Shown: positions 11,985 to 23,690 of the stretch, piece by piece
Numbering within the stretch: the stretch's first letter is position 1
Layout of the letters: every line of letters starts with the position of its first letter
NCBI GenBank assembly: GCA_947396885.1
Contig: OX377205.1
Coordinates: forward strand, 58,934,969-58,998,968
DNA from: Heligmosomoides polygyrus polygyrus
Taxonomy: Eukaryota > Nematoda > Chromadorea > Rhabditida > Heligmosomidae
Direction of reading: 5' to 3'
Length of the DNA stretch: 64,000 nucleotides
Translations under genes and position numbers: made by a program
The notes under the pieces: model-generated
Database searches by the model: none
Told to the model about the DNA's origin: nothing
Seen by the model: the letters and a program-made list of their open reading frames with translations, nothing else

Positions 11985-12175
11985 CAGCGTAGCCAAGATT
12001 GGTACTGATCAGCATAGCCAAGATTGGTACAAGTCTTTATTTCGGCTTACGTTTCGGCTTTGTCGTCTTCTTCTAACTTGTCAAACAACTTCGACTTTTC
12101 CAGGCTATGAAGAAGGCGACAAAGCCGAAACGTAAGTCGAAATAAAGATTTGTACCCATCTTGGCTACGCTAAAG
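11985..12175. repeat. head-to-head pair of Penelope-type ends with hammerhead-like cores
   Basis: Two arms of about 50 bp face each other. The right arm reads GGCTATGAAGAAGGCGACAA then AGCCGAAACGTAAGTCG (12113-12149). The left arm is its complement near 12026-12078. This block is the end motif of Penelope-like elements, where hammerhead ribozymes occur; here the first core is CTATGAAGA instead of CTGANGA. A 29-bp direct duplication (CATAGCCAAGATTGGTAC) precedes the left arm. Confidence 0.55.
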
Positions 12176-12189
12176 AAACTAGTCGTCTA

Positions 12190-12875
12190 TTGCAACATAG
12201 TGCGGTCACTAGATTAACGACTATGGGATTTTCTGCGCTCGTCAGTAAGAAGAATCGCTTCTTGTTCTCCAAACCGACCTCAAGTTCGGTTTGAGTCCAA
12301 GTCAACCAAAAATCTCAATTGTCCAGGGTCGCAAAATCGCTACCAAGCTAATCGGGGAGGAACAGTTCCAAAAACCGTCGAAATGTGCAACCAGGATTAT
12401 TTCACAATTCAACACTTTCCCACTCCACTAGGTCGATGTTTCGGCACAAGAGATGGAGAAATTATTCGTCCTAGAATCAATTCATAGTGCAATTTATGAT
12501 TTACACGTTTTCAATTTATTTTCAATTTTAAAAGACTGGGGAATATGAGAACTATGCGTAGAACAACCTGACCGTATGGAAACACTCTACTGATAATTTA
12601 TCCCTGAAGAGATGAGGATCATTCACCTCCTATTCACTCACATTTGTCTCCATCCGACAGCAAGATTACCCGTCTTTCACCTGTCTCCACACATTTGGTT
12701 GAACTGCTCCACTCATCAATCGCCTAGTTCTTTTTATTTTTTTATTAAAGCCGCTGCGAAATAGAAGGATCCTTGGATGAGTAAGTCATCCGACGCCTAT
12801 TCTCCTTTCCATGCTATGAAGAAGCCGGTTGCGACGAAGCATTGTCAAATAAGGCCTGCATAACAATCACTGGTT
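12190..12875 (+). repeat. Penelope-like terminal repeat, family 2, copy 1
   Basis: It aligns over its length with 19685-20320, sharing GTGCGGTCACTAGATTAA-like, CGCTACCAAGCTAATCG-like and GCTATGAAGAAGCCGGTTGC blocks. The 3' end (12812-12860) has a hammerhead-like layout, but with GAAG in place of GAAA. It is non-coding. Confidence 0.5.
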
Positions 12876-12959
12876 CCACCTTTGATGAAAATCACTGCTG
12901 CGTTCGACACTATACCGAGATAGAAGGCAGTGGAACGTGGAATTATCTGACCTGGATAA

Positions 12960-13280
12960 AATACCACATTTCCGGCTAGCCACTGCAAGCCATTGTATTT
13001 GCCAAACACACATTCTAAGAGTTATGACATCCTTGGGCCAGGTGCATCAACGATGCCGCCGATATCATCTCACGGCACATTCGTCACATCGGCCTTCGTC
13101 ACATCGTAGTGAGTAGTATACAGAGAGATACAGGGATACAGATGCAATAACCGATATATGTACCGTCACCGGCCGGTAAGCGGTTGATGAATCTGGCACT
13201 TGAGGGGTAGAAGCAAGACCATACATCATCCGGTGCATCCCTAAAAGGGAATGGCTCCCTGTACAACAGAGAAGTTTCAC
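12960..13280. repeat. short interspersed repeat family B fragments
   Basis: 12970-13050 reads plus (CCACTGCAAGCCATTGTAT, CACATTCTAAG). About 13140-13270 reads minus, with the CATCCCTAAAAGGGA end of the family. There is no coding potential. Confidence 0.4.
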
Positions 13281-13289
13281 TAGGAAACT

Positions 13290-15590
13290 CACAAATCTGG
13301 ATGAATCTGCATGTTCGGCAACACCCTCGATGGAATATTATTTTAGCTCCATTAGACTATTTAGACTATTAATGGAAAAGCTCAATGCCTCAATATTACG
13401 GACGCACAACCACCATTAGGGGGAACCGCACAAAAAATGCCTTCAAAAAATCGTCTCCATAAAAGTACTCTAAGCAGTTATAGAAGCGTTGCTTCCCAGT
13501 TTATCTGGAATATATCTATCTATTTCTCTTTTGCTCGTACCCGTTACCAAACTACGGCACTTATTTGATGCTTCACAACAGCCCATGGCTAATACGACAC
13601 CATTACCGCATGCAATCGAAAGCACTCAGACTGGACGCAAAGGTCGGCGCTAAACACTTCATCTTGAGATGGGTCGAGCTCCACTTCTAATGATCAGTGG
13701 TAGTAGCTGGTATGCTTTCTCGGTCTGCACGTGACTTGCGGCGACAAGCTGGTGGACCATTCAAGTGCTTACGTAGTGAGTCTCAGACACATGTGGCAGA
13801 AGTTTAGCGACCCTGGAGGGATGGAAGTTAGAAATCCTTCCAACTATGTCACCCCTGCGCCCACTGAAGATTGATGTAGTTTGGCAATATTGCATATATT
13901 ATACTTACATGTCGAGGAGAGGAAGAAATCGCAGAAACTTCGTCTGTGAGGCCATTTGGGGTGCTGACCACGAATAAAGGATGTACCACATAATAATGTT
14001 TACGAGTTCATGCTTCGATATACCATGTTCAGGTGAGGATGTGCATCAGTCTGTGAAAGATTTCGCTGCTCGGAAAGATTTGCGCAAGAAATGAAATGAA
14101 AAAAGCAGCTTCCACCGCGGTTTGAGATAAACATCTGAACAAACGGCGAATATGTGTTATTTCCGTATCCTCCTTTCGTGTTCCGGTTTCTGCCATTTTG
14201 ATCACTTCCGTTCCGTCCTTCGACGTTTGCTTTTTCCAGCAACAAAAAAAAATCAGCACATTCTTGCTCTGTATACTCTCCCTAACTGGCAGCTTTACAC
14301 AATGAGATTCGAATAAATGGATATTTAGTCTGTACAGCCTAGGATCTTCCTGACATGGAGCTGGGATAGCCGGACAGTTTCTAGATGGTCCCTGAAGAAA
14401 TATTTTTGTCTCAGAGTTCAATAAGCAATCCTATTCATTCAAAATAACAGCCCAAGCTAACACCCGACAATACGTGAAAAAAGAAAAAGCACCTCTAATA
14501 GATCCACATGGATGAATCGAATCGATCAGAGATACCGATGCGATCTTGGAGTAGACGAGCGCATCGCGTAGCTTTCGCTGAACCCTTTGCATCATGGCGC
14601 TATGGCATATGTTTGCGAAATTTTTGTAGCACTTGCAGCTCGTAAACAACAATTGAATAATCAAATGCTGAGTGCATCTTTTTAGCGAGCAATGCATACC
14701 CTTTCTGGACAGCACCCCTCTCACATTCTCTTTTCTGTGGAGGGCAGCTTGTTTTAGTTGACGACGTGATAGATGTTCAACACAAAACTAGTGTTGAACA
14801 GAGACCATTTCCGCCTTCCGCTTCTGCGTTCCGGTCCAAAACAAGCGGATCACGGAACGGAACGGAAGGGCTAAAACAGCCGGAGATCGGAATTTGGAAC
14901 ACGGGGGACGGGAGTTCCCACATCCCTGATACGGACCTCTGCTTTAATTGCACCTTCTTTTCAGTGGATTTCTTCACCAAAGGAAAGTCATATATAAATT
15001 CTTACCGTAATTTAAAATGGTGACCACAAAAGGTTATGATCCGTTGGATTTTTAGGTCGACTGTGGCGGCAACGTCCCCTCTGGCCTTATAGCACTGCAA
15101 GTGAGACCTGCTTGGCTTTACTGGCAGATGTTCCATTCAAATAGATCGCCCTTCTTACAATCCCACCGCAGAAAAATTTGCCTGGTTCAATTACATTATG
15201 ATTTTTTATTATGATTCAACTACATAGTCACACACTAATTCCTTATATTAGGAGACCTAGATTTACATCAAAGTCTTCTAAGCCGCCACCACTGAGTCGT
15301 ACTCTCCTCACAAACAACCGGGCCGGAAATCCCAAAATAAACACTGAAAAGAGCGGAATGGGCCGCACCAAACGAAGCAGATGACTGTAGCCAGCTGGGA
15401 ATAAACATAGCACAAACGCTAACGAAGCCCAAATCTAGTTCTGTCCGATAGGGCAGCACCCCCGTTCGAATCAATGGTGTGCGTTGGTTTTTCGGTAAAC
15501 TGCGTTAAAATCGGCAAATTCGTTAAACGAAATTTCCGTTAGCTGCAGACGGTTTGGCTGTATTTTGGAATGTAAATTGCTAGATCTGTT
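13290..15590. other. unassigned intergenic sequence
   Basis: No supported gene. The minus-strand frames at 14029-14421 and 14431-14724 (130 and 97 codons) lack motifs. A 9-bp hairpin TGTTCAACA/TGTTGAACA lies near 14773-14800, beside two TTCCGTTCCG-rich stretches that are partly complementary. Confidence 0.35.
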
Positions 15591-15597
15591 TCAATTT

Positions 15598-15890
15598 TTT
15601 CGACTATCTGCACGGCACCCGATACCAAGTTCCTGGTTCGGATTTCCCGCCCAGGCCAACCAAGCCTTCCATCCCTCCGGGGTCGGTGAATTGGTACCAG
15701 ACTTGTCTGGGGAGGATAAAGCGCTGACTTGTTCATCGGCTGGCCACCGCAAGTCATTGTATGGCCAAATACGCATTCATGTCGCCTCCACGACATCCCG
15801 TAGAAGTAGAATGCGCTGGCGCATCCCAAAAGGGATTGAGTAACGCCGTCCTTTATCCTTTATTTTATCCTTTATCTGCACGGCAATTAT
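15598..15890 (+). repeat. short interspersed repeat family B, fullest copy
   Basis: About 290 bp, from the GGTTCGGATTTCCCGCCCAG block (pol III B-box-like) through GATAAAGCGCTGACTTG and GCGCATCCCAAAAGGGA to a tail of repeated TTTATCC. Partial copies lie at 3062, 6475, 12960, 18075 and 46555. The dispersed, tailed form suggests a SINE. The complement contains a TTGGTTGGCC block resembling an A box, so which strand is sense is uncertain. Confidence 0.6.
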
Positions 15891-16342
15891 AAGACTGCGC
15901 CTTGATCTCCATAACAAATAACAACAGCCCATCTATCACCAACAAACTTGCTAAACGAGAAAAATCATTCATATTCCAAAACCAAACGGTGTCAAAAAGA
16001 CCTCTAAAATAACGAACTTGCCTAGTTCTTTTAGCTTGTGGAAAGTCGTTCAGCTTTGGAAAGAACCGGAGTACTACGTACCACAGTACGGTTGAACGTT
16101 TTTGAGGGTTTCATTTGTCTCAGCAACGCTTAAAAAACTTGCGCTCGCTAACAAGGGAACTGTCTGAACGGTAGGCCGGAACGGCAAGAACGAGTACTAT
16201 GGGGAGAATCTCCGTCCTACAAACAGTAACAGAAGATGATTTATTTTTGGCCGAATCGTTGAGGCAAACGAGTAGGACGGTGTAATGCTTAAGGGTCCGC
16301 AGAGCGAGCTTACCACGGGAGCGCAAGATGCCGGTGTGCACT

Positions 16343-16402
16343 GGGTGGCGCAGTGGGTAGAGGAGCTGCCTCATGGTCGTTAGGTCGAAGGTTCGTTTCC
16401 CA
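16343..16402 (+). other. tRNA-like pol III promoter module
   Basis: TGGCGCAGTGGG (16345-16356) fits the A box, and GGTTCGTTTCC (16390-16400) fits the B box with one change, 34 bases apart as in a tRNA. A T-run follows. The acceptor stem does not pair, so this is not a functional tRNA. It could drive pol III transcription of the element. Confidence 0.55.
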
Positions 16403-16633
16403 TGCTGCGTCGCGGTTTTTTGCACTTTTACCATAGTATCGGATTTCCATAGAGATTTTCCATATCTGAACTTGTTTTTTGATGCTTGCTACGGTAAGAT
16501 TTTTTTTGCTACTTATTATTTGTCGACATCTCGTAATTCACCAGCAATGTTCGAAATAATCATTATACCGTCCTACACGTCTGCCTCAAGGGAGGTCGGC
16601 AAAAAAAAACGTGTTCTGTTACTACAATACCCT

Positions 16634-16708
16634 CTCAAATTCTTTGCAAAAAAGACGCTTTGCGACGGATTAATCCATCGCAAAGCGTCTTTTTGCAAAG
16701 AACTTGAG
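16634..16708. repeat. 75-bp near-perfect hairpin
   Basis: CTCAAATTCTTTGCAAAAAA and onward is mirrored by TTTTTGCAAAGAACTTGAG, with the centre at GGATTAATCC. It lies inside the TIR element at 16147-16795. Confidence 0.75.
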
Positions 16709-16799
16709 CGGTAGTGTATTTGGGAAACGGCGACTCTCCCTACAGTACTCTTCTTGCCTTCCCGGCGTACCGTTCAGACAGTTCCTTTGTAAGTAGATC

Positions 16800-18070
16800 T
16801 TTACAGCCCAACATTCTTCCATACTCGGAAATCTACAGAACGCTTTAATGATGAGACCAGGTTCAGGCAGTGACCACAGCGAATTCTTTGGTATAGTTTC
16901 GTGTTTATAGAACGGAGTCCGAAGACCTGCATGTTTCACAGAAATTTCAATTTGCCCGAAAAGGTTCTGCGCTCACTGCAGGTTGCAGTAGAATCAAATG
17001 AACAACCGCAGACCGTCGACCAAATTTTAATCGAATCGGATTTTTCCGCCTTGAGCATTTTTCCGCCTTTGCCGTAACGTAGATTTCAGTTGTTAAGCTT
17101 TTTCTCCTCTGCCTTTCGATAGAAACCCACAAGGGACCCACGTATTTAAAAGGCCGCTTTTTGACCTATTCCAACAGTGGTTCACCTTTGCCTTCATCTT
17201 CCCTAACTCCTCCAAGTAGAGTTCGCCACTTTCTATCACTCTTTACGACGTTTCAGCAATACCACTGTGATTTTCTTCTTGGAGCCCCTGGTACCATACA
17301 GTACCGCACACTTGTTGGAGGTTCGAATATGTTCGGGTTTCTCAATTTCTTCCCGTTTTTTTGTGGAGCAACATTTTATATTGATGAAAAGCTAGTTGTA
17401 GTAAATCCGCAATTTAGACGAAAAAATCCGGAGACATAGAGGAACTTCCTTGTTAGAGCTAGACCTACACCATCAAAGATATGCAATGTAATTACCACGT
17501 CCGAAATGCATTTACATGAAGAAGAAGTACGATTTCTATAATGGTGCGTAAAACGTCGTTGATGCAATCTGACGAAAATTTTCGTCGTTCAATTTCGTTT
17601 AGAATTTGAGCGAAAAATGCCTGTGAATGCGGCAAATCGTCAAACGCAACCTCTGGTTCGAATCAATAGTAACGTGCTCGTGGACAAGTAGACGGAGCGA
17701 CGAGGTCAAACACAAGCCAAGAAATGTCCGCAACCTACGGCCACTTACAGACTGTGGATAGACAGTTAAAGGAGAGCGGCACCTCAGACGACATTCGGAC
17801 ACGATGCGCCGGAAGAAGGAAATCGACGCAAATTTCAGCCGGTAGGTGCGGATTGGCGGGCGATCATTTACGGCGTTTCTCGAGAGGGTGTCCGTTCGGG
17901 GAAGACGCAGAACGGAAAGGACGTGTATAGATGCCGGGCAGCAAAGAAAAAGCGAAGCACGAAATGGAGAGGACCGAGGAAACCCGTGTCGCGACGCTAC
18001 CAGACTCCGGAACGGCGCGTGGGAAAACCAGCCGTAGGGCCGCCTCCTGTTGGTGCCCGAGGCGAGGCTC
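16800..18070. other. unassigned; open frames without support
   Basis: A 200-codon minus frame at 17599-18201 is Arg/Ser-rich and overlaps three plus-strand frames in a GC-rich stretch. I see no domain. Plus-strand text near 17790-17840 (MRRKKEIDANFS) could be a degraded exon but cannot be chained. Confidence 0.3.
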
Positions 18071-18074
18071 TTGG

Positions 18075-18230
18075 TCCCTGCGCTCAAGCCATCTTGGGGC
18101 TTGGGAGACGAAGCCCTCGACCGGTGTTTGCCGGCAGGTGGGCCATTCGGCAGGCCAACTACGCATTCAAACTGCGCCCCACACTGCAATTGCATCGACA
18201 TTCCATAGAAGTAGAACGCGAGCCGAGTCC
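18075..18230 (+). repeat. short interspersed repeat family B, diverged
   Basis: Shares GGCCAACTACGCATTCAAACT and CATTCCATAGAAGTAGAACGC-like blocks with the 15.6-kb copy. Degraded. Confidence 0.4.
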
Positions 18231-18724
18231 CTCAAAGGAGCTTGCCTAGTGCCGAGCTCCGTCCTTTTCCCTCGAGCTGCTGGAAAGTGCAAGTGCAAGC
18301 GCGTCCACACACTGCAGTGCTTGAACACGCTGTTCATTTCGTCTTCGCCCAGAAATACCAGATGAGATATGGCTGTGCAAAGTGCCCTTCGGTCTAATCT
18401 ACTCGTGACATTTCCGCTTCAAACGTTGAGAAATGAACAGAACTCGGCAGAATCGATCCATCTGATGTCACAACGAAGAGAGACACACTAAAATAACAAC
18501 CTAGCGACGCCAGATGGGTCCGCGGTTTCTGAATTCCTAGTTGGGGAAAGGCACTCTCGCTGTTCGCTCGATCAAATCGAAATCGCTAATGGTAAGTAGC
18601 AACAATGCGTGCTGAGTGATGTGCAAACAATATTTAAAAACAAAAGAATGGCTCATCTCTCTGGCGAGAATAGTCAGGTGAAGATCAATCAATCGAAACT
18701 AAAATTTGGCGGAAAGGACTGAAA

Positions 18725-19060
18725 TTAATCAGATTTTGACGGGCGGGGGGAAGGGGGGGTGGTCACCATTCGAGAGCCCAACACGACGTTTTTTGTTGGC
18801 CAGTGGTTATCCGCCTTGGTAAAGGCGGAAGCTGAAACTTTTGTGCAGCATCGGTGCGTTTCCACCCCTGTGGTGAACAGAGCTGGGTCATTGCTGGTGT
18901 GGATGGGCGTACATGTGCCTTTTCTCCAATGCGGATAGCCGCCGGGTACAGGGCCGCCGAGCTGATTTGCGCCGATCCCTTCCCTTGTCTGGCGCGGTGC
19001 TCTCCTCGCATCAGCGCAGACTGGCCGTGGGTCCTTATAGTTGTCCACTGATCAAAGAGG
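18725..19060 (-). repeat. short repeat family C with the GAGGAGAGCAC block
   Basis: On the minus strand it reads GATGCGAGGAGAGCACCGCG then CAGACAAGGGAAGGGATC, matching the block beside the hairpins at 3645-3678 and 59451-59484. The rest has no match in the window. Open frames here are by-products. Confidence 0.4.
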
Positions 19061-19680
19061 CGACATGGAACCAAGCGCAAAAGAATCAGTCCGAGCAGCC
19101 GATGTAGCAGGGAGACCAGTACGTGCAGAGCTTACTGCCGGAGGCAGAAATGGAGCGGACGACATCACTACCAGGGATCGGGATGCGAAATGGCAGAGGG
19201 CGGGCCGTCGACGGATCTGGCGCGAATCTCGAAACGAGGGGCGAGGTCAGATGAGCGGCTCGAGCCGGACAGCTGAGCTGTCGAAGGTCAAGCATCGCCT
19301 CTTACGGAATACAGGAACGATCGATAGGATGGACCGCGACTCGGCGGCGACGTGTGCTGGAGCCAGCGGAAGCAGACGGGTGTCGCCGATCGACGACGGC
19401 GGGCGTTCGCGTACGGTTCGCCCCCCCCCCCCCCCCACGCGAATCGGACGAGTGAGTCAGCCGTCTGCCGCATCGGTGGCCACGGGAGGGCATCGGACGC
19501 GGCGCGCGAGCGGAGCCCACACGCCCTGTCGCCATCGCCATCGCCATCGCCGTCTCACCACTAACGAACGAACATCATCAAAGAATAGAACTGGTGTCGA
19601 GCCACTCGAATTTCAATAGCAGATCCGGAATCCAGGCAGTTAATCATACAGCCTCCTCAGTCATTTAAAGGGTTTTTGGA
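19061..19680. other. GC-rich stretch with poly-C and a short CGCCAT array; possible exon
   Basis: The plus frame is open 19041-19619 (192 codons, Arg-rich); other frames are partly open too. 19424-19437 is poly-C and about 19531-19551 repeats GCCATC. Without splice-flanked conserved text I cannot call a gene. Confidence 0.3.
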
Positions 19681-19684
19681 GATA

Positions 19685-20320
19685 CAGTGCAGTCACTGCA
19701 TTAATAACGCTCCATAGGATTTTCTGGATCCGTCCGTAGGAAGAGCCGCTTCTTCAGTGCTCCCCGAACCGATCTGAAGCTCAGAGTACGCTCAAGCCAA
19801 CCAAAGCACCTACCTCTCCAGAATCGGCGGACTGCTACCAAGCTCATCGCGCAGGAACAGGTGCAAGACCGTCAGGCTGTGCTGTGGACCAAGATGTTTT
19901 GCAATGCGATATTTTTGCCACTACCCTGTAGATGTTCCTGTATATGCGTCTTCTTGAATGCTTTGTCACAACAAGGACAGCCTAAGAAATTATCGTCTAT
20001 GGCTCGCTTCATGGTGCAATGATTTTTAAGTATCAATGGTTTACAAATGTTCAATTTTTACCAGCTCAAAAAGTCTGCGGAAAATGAGACGGGGGATGCG
20101 TACAACAGCTAAACTGACCGTTTGGAAGAAGTCGAAGCTGTTTCCTCACGGTTGGTTGGATTGTTTCACTCATCAGTCGTCTCATTCAAAACCGCTGCGA
20201 AATAGAATGATCTTTGGAGGAGTAGTTCTGCAGGTCTCCGTTGTCCTCTTCATGCTCTGAAGAAGCCGGTGGCGACGAAGCATCAGTCGAATAAAGTCTG
20301 TGTTAATAGTCTTGGTTCTA
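19685..20320 (+). repeat. Penelope-like terminal repeat, family 2, copy 2
   Basis: Partner of 12190-12875. Its 3' end (20256-20300) reads CTGAAGAAGCCGGTGGCGAC then GAAGCATCAG: a CTGANGA core, a GCC/GGC stem and GAAG where an active hammerhead needs GAAA. AATAAAG follows. Both copies carry GAAG, so it may be fixed in the family. Confidence 0.5.
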
Positions 20321-20329
20321 TAGCTTGAT

Positions 20330-21130
20330 GAGAGCCCTTTCTGGTTTGTGGTTCAACTTTCCTATGGAGCACCATTTTCGCACTTCCTAAAAAAGAGCTC
20401 CCACAATGAGCCAAATCACTCTATGTAAAATCGCGGCGAAAAAGGTTGCCCCAGAAAGGAAACCTGATCCATCCATAGGCACTGCTGTACCTTCACGAAA
20501 GGCTGGTTAAGGCGCTGATCATCTATATAAAGGTTCGTCGTTCAAGTTTCGATTGGTTACTGTGGGCAACTGTAAGCATGCGTGTTCCCTACTCACGCTT
20601 ATCTACCGTATCCCACCGTGATCAGTCGACGTTTTGAAAGGGACCTCATATTGATCGATCAGCGAGCGCCTTGAGTAACCGCTCTGGGCGAAGTTTGGGG
20701 CGAAATTAATGGCCATGACCCCCCACTGCCCCCCTGCACCACACATATTGCTGTGGGGGTGATCAGTTATCTACCCCCATCGTTAGACGGTTTCGTTAAA
20801 TGCAGTTACTGTCGATCTATCTTCCAAATTATGTTCTCACCAGCGGTTGTCTTGGCATGCCTTTTGTAGGGGTTCATTCCTTGCGATACCCAATTTTTCG
20901 TGTCGTTTTCCATAGTCTTTTTTATATTTGTATCGATTTAAAGATTTATTTTTTATTGACGTTTAGAACGGTAAAAATTAAACATTTCTGAATCAAGTAG
21001 ATGTTGATTGAAACGTCTTGATTGGGTTTTCCTTTTTTTGTTCTTTATTCGTTTCTTCAGCATACCAATGCAAATCAGTCATCAGCATAATCACCGATGC
21101 GATGAAGTTGACTTCAGCTGTTGACCAAAG
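20330..21130. other. unassigned, AT-rich in parts
   Basis: No gene supported. A CCCCCACTG/CTGTGGGGG stem occurs near 20720-20760. Confidence 0.35.
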
Positions 21131-21138
21131 ATTGGTAT

Positions 21139-21315
21139 GTCGACCTTTATTCTGGCTAACGTTTTGGCGATGTCGCCTTCGTCAGAGCATGGGAGAGTCG
21201 AAGTAACATCTGGAAACTATTCGCCCAAACACCACTTCGTCTTACAGAAACTGATTCCTACGGAAACAAAGAGACAAGGAGCGGCTGTAGTAGAAACCAG
21301 TAACGCTAACATTTA
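21139..21315 (-). mobile_element. Penelope-like element end, minus orientation
   Basis: Complement of 24340-24525: CTCCACCGTAAATGTTAGCG, then CTGATTCC and GAAGTGGTGTTTGGGCG blocks, ending in the hammerhead-like core. This is the terminus of the minus Penelope fragment at 22860-23690, from which it is separated by the 1.47-kb foldback. Confidence 0.6.
21151..21194 (-). ncRNA. degenerate hammerhead-like motif
   Basis: On the minus strand: GCTCTGACGAAGGCGACATC then GCCAAAACGTTAGCC. The CTGACGA core and helix II stem are kept, but the GAAA box reads AAAA. Loss of the conserved G should prevent self-cleavage. Confidence 0.45.
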
Positions 21316-21364
21316 CGGTGGAGGTCGAGATGATCCAACAGTCACCCTTAGCTGGAGGTGACCT

Positions 21365-22832
21365 AACTTACAAGGGAACTGTCTGAACGGTACGCCGGAA
21401 CGACAAGAACGAGTTCTACAGGGAGAATCCCCGTCCTCCAAATAGTAACAGAACATGTTTTGTTCTTGCCGAATCCTTGAGGCAAACGAGTACGAGGGTG
21501 TAATGGTTAAGGGTCCGCAAAGCGTGCTCCTCATGGAGCTCGAGATTCCGGCGTCGTGGTTTGGGCGGCGCAGTGGTAGAAGACGCGCCTCATAGTTCGT
21601 AAGGTCTAGGGTTCGGTTCCCATGCTACGTCGCGTTTTTGCACTTTTTTACCACAGTATCGGATTTCCACAGAGATTTCCATATCTGATCTGGTGTTTGG
21701 CTTCACAGTTCCTGCCCAGTGGTACTCCGCTGCAGCCCAAGCCTGTATCGCGATACAGTTCACCACTTTCCCCATTCTCAAACTTGTATAGTATAACAAT
21801 TCTAGTATAGCCAGATCTTTTCCTCCGAAACGATCTGCGCTCCCGAAAACGTGGTAGTGCCTTCACTAGTTAGTGATGTCGTGACTCCGGCACAATCCTC
21901 TTCTGGTTGAAACTCTTGGTCCTCTTCCTCCACTACCTCAAGATGGTAGTGGAGGAAGAGGACAAGAGTTAATAACTTCGTCGATTTCCAGCTGCCGCAG
22001 TTCGAAATCCTGTAGGATGCTTGCTATCTTTTCCGCCAGCTTCCTTTCGTCTCTCGAAGGGGACAGCATCCAGTGGAGATCCGCACTTCGGTGTCAATAG
22101 GTGAATGACCACTCAAGGGTTAGCAGACATTGTAGAGTCAGTGTTGCAGCAGCAGCTTATTATCACCGCGCAACTTTGTAAGCATAAACAGAGGCGAGAA
22201 TATTGATCGGTAGGTCAAGTTGAAGGCCATGTGGTCTCACTCCACACTGTGAGTACACGGTGACACTCACCTCACCGACACTAATAAATTGCATTTGAAG
22301 CATTTTTCTGGCATTCTGCGGCTGTTTCATGTTGTTCCTGTGTCAAAATTTCTTACATTGACAATGAGAACAATTTATTGGAGTAAAAGTTTCATACAAA
22401 ATCGCATTTGGCATATTTCGGACATTGAGTGGTCGGTGAATTACGAGATGTCGACAAATAATAAGTAGTAAGAACACCTTACCGCAGTAAACTCCGAAAT
22501 AAGCTCAGATATGGAAATCTCTATGGAAATCCGATACTATGGTAAAAGTGCAAAAAACACGATGTAGCATGGGAACCGAATCCTAGACCTCACGAACATT
22601 AGGCGTGCCCTCTACCACTGTGTCACCCAGTCCACAACCCCGAGATCTTGCGCTGCCGTGAAGAGGCTCGCTCTGCGGACCCTTAACCGTTATACCCTCG
22701 TACTCGTTTGCCTCATGGATTCGGCAAAAACAAAAACATGTTCTGTTACTATTTGGAGGACGGCGATTCTCCCTATAGTACTCATTCTTGCCGTTTCGGC
22801 GTAAAGTTCAGACAGTTCCCTTGTTAGGTGGG
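21365..22832. mobile_element. 1.47-kb foldback element with tRNA-like arms
   Basis: The left arm (21365-21692) and right arm (22432-22832, inverted) share the ends ACAAGGGAACTGTCTGAACG and contain a tRNA-like module each: plus strand at about 21560-21635 (GGCGCAGTGGTAGA and GGTTCGGTTCC), minus strand at about 22565-22640. Candidate TA duplications flank the ends. The unique core (21700-22430) has no recognisable transposase. The element splits the minus Penelope copy. Confidence 0.6.
21911..21970. repeat. 26-bp-stem hairpin
   Basis: AACTCTTGGTCCTCTTCCTC and onward mirrored by GAGGAAGAGGACAAGAGTT around a 7-base loop; one base differs. It lies inside the foldback core. Confidence 0.7.
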
Positions 22833-22859
22833 TGGGCGAGCTTATAATTACGGACCAGC

Positions 22860-23690
22860 TGCCCCGGGGACCCCTAGAGCACGATCACGTAGGTCAAACC
22901 GCAGAGGTCGACGAAGGGCGTCAGCTCTTGTGTCACCGCGATGCACTTCTCCTTGCGTTTTGATTTTTTTTTGATTTTGGGCAGCGATCCAAAACGCTTT
23001 GAGTGCGCCGAGATCGTAACGGCCACCTCATCCATTGCGCCACGTAGCTTCGGACCCTGCGTTCTAGGGGGGGGGGGGGGTCTGCCCGTCTCAACCCTTG
23101 TACAAAGGGGTCTGCCCGTCTTCCCTGTATACCCCTCTCCACATTGACTTCAGGTAATGAGATGCACCAACCCCGATGTCATGCAGTCTCCTTCACTTCC
23201 AAACGGGTAGATAACACAGGATGGCGTGGTGCATGTCCTGTTGTACAGCCGATTCCGGACTAGGTTCCCCCCCCCCCCCCCCTTAGTTCGGAGGGAGGAA
23301 CCTCGGACGGCCGCACTTGTTTCGTCTGTCCAGGAAGGGATGCAGAAGGGTATTTTTCCATCGTCTACTGTAGGTACATAGACGACTGTTTCGTAGGGTA
23401 CTCCACTCAATCTGAGATGGACACCTGCTGAAGGAACAGTCGGAGCATATAAAACTCACTAGAGAAGTACCTACAGACAACTGGCTTCCATTTTTGAACG
23501 TACAGGTTTGCCTCTCTGGAGGAGTTTTCAGGACGAGGTGGTTTCGCAAGTCGAGCAACAAAAATAACCTTGTCCACTTCAGCATCCGACCAGCACGAAG
23601 AGAGGATTAGTTCGAAATATGTACCGAACAGCGGTCTTGGTTTCGTCTGATGCGGAGCAGAAAGCCACGTCAATTAATCTGGCGAGTTGT
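22860..23690 (-). pseudogene. Penelope-like C-terminal (GIY-YIG) fragment, minus copy
   Basis: Minus text includes PFCIPSWTDETSAAVR, LVRNRLYNRTCTTPSC and FGSEGDCMTSG, equivalent to the plus copy below (zinc-finger linker before the nuclease). The GIY-YIG core itself is missing around a poly-G/C run at 23070-23082, with text resuming at HVAQW-like YVAQWMRW. Frames are broken and 23270-23282 is poly-C. It is dead, and lies head to head with the plus copy. Confidence 0.7.

Larger units (their letters stand above)
16147..16795. mobile_element. TIR element with tRNA-like module, copy 1
   Basis: The left end CTAACAAGGGAACTGTCTGA is mirrored by TCAGACAGTTCCTTTG at the right end (about 16770-16790). 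The left arm extends to about 16550 and contains the tRNA-like module. The same ends and arms occur in the larger foldback 21365-22832. No transposase is present, so it would be non-autonomous. Confidence 0.6.

Noticed and set aside
16343..16402. Functional tRNA gene
   Set aside because: A and B boxes fit but the acceptor stem does not pair and the module is repeated inside transposon arms.
17599..18201. 200-codon minus frame
   Set aside because: No domain, low-complexity Arg/Ser/Leu text, competing plus frames; no splice context.
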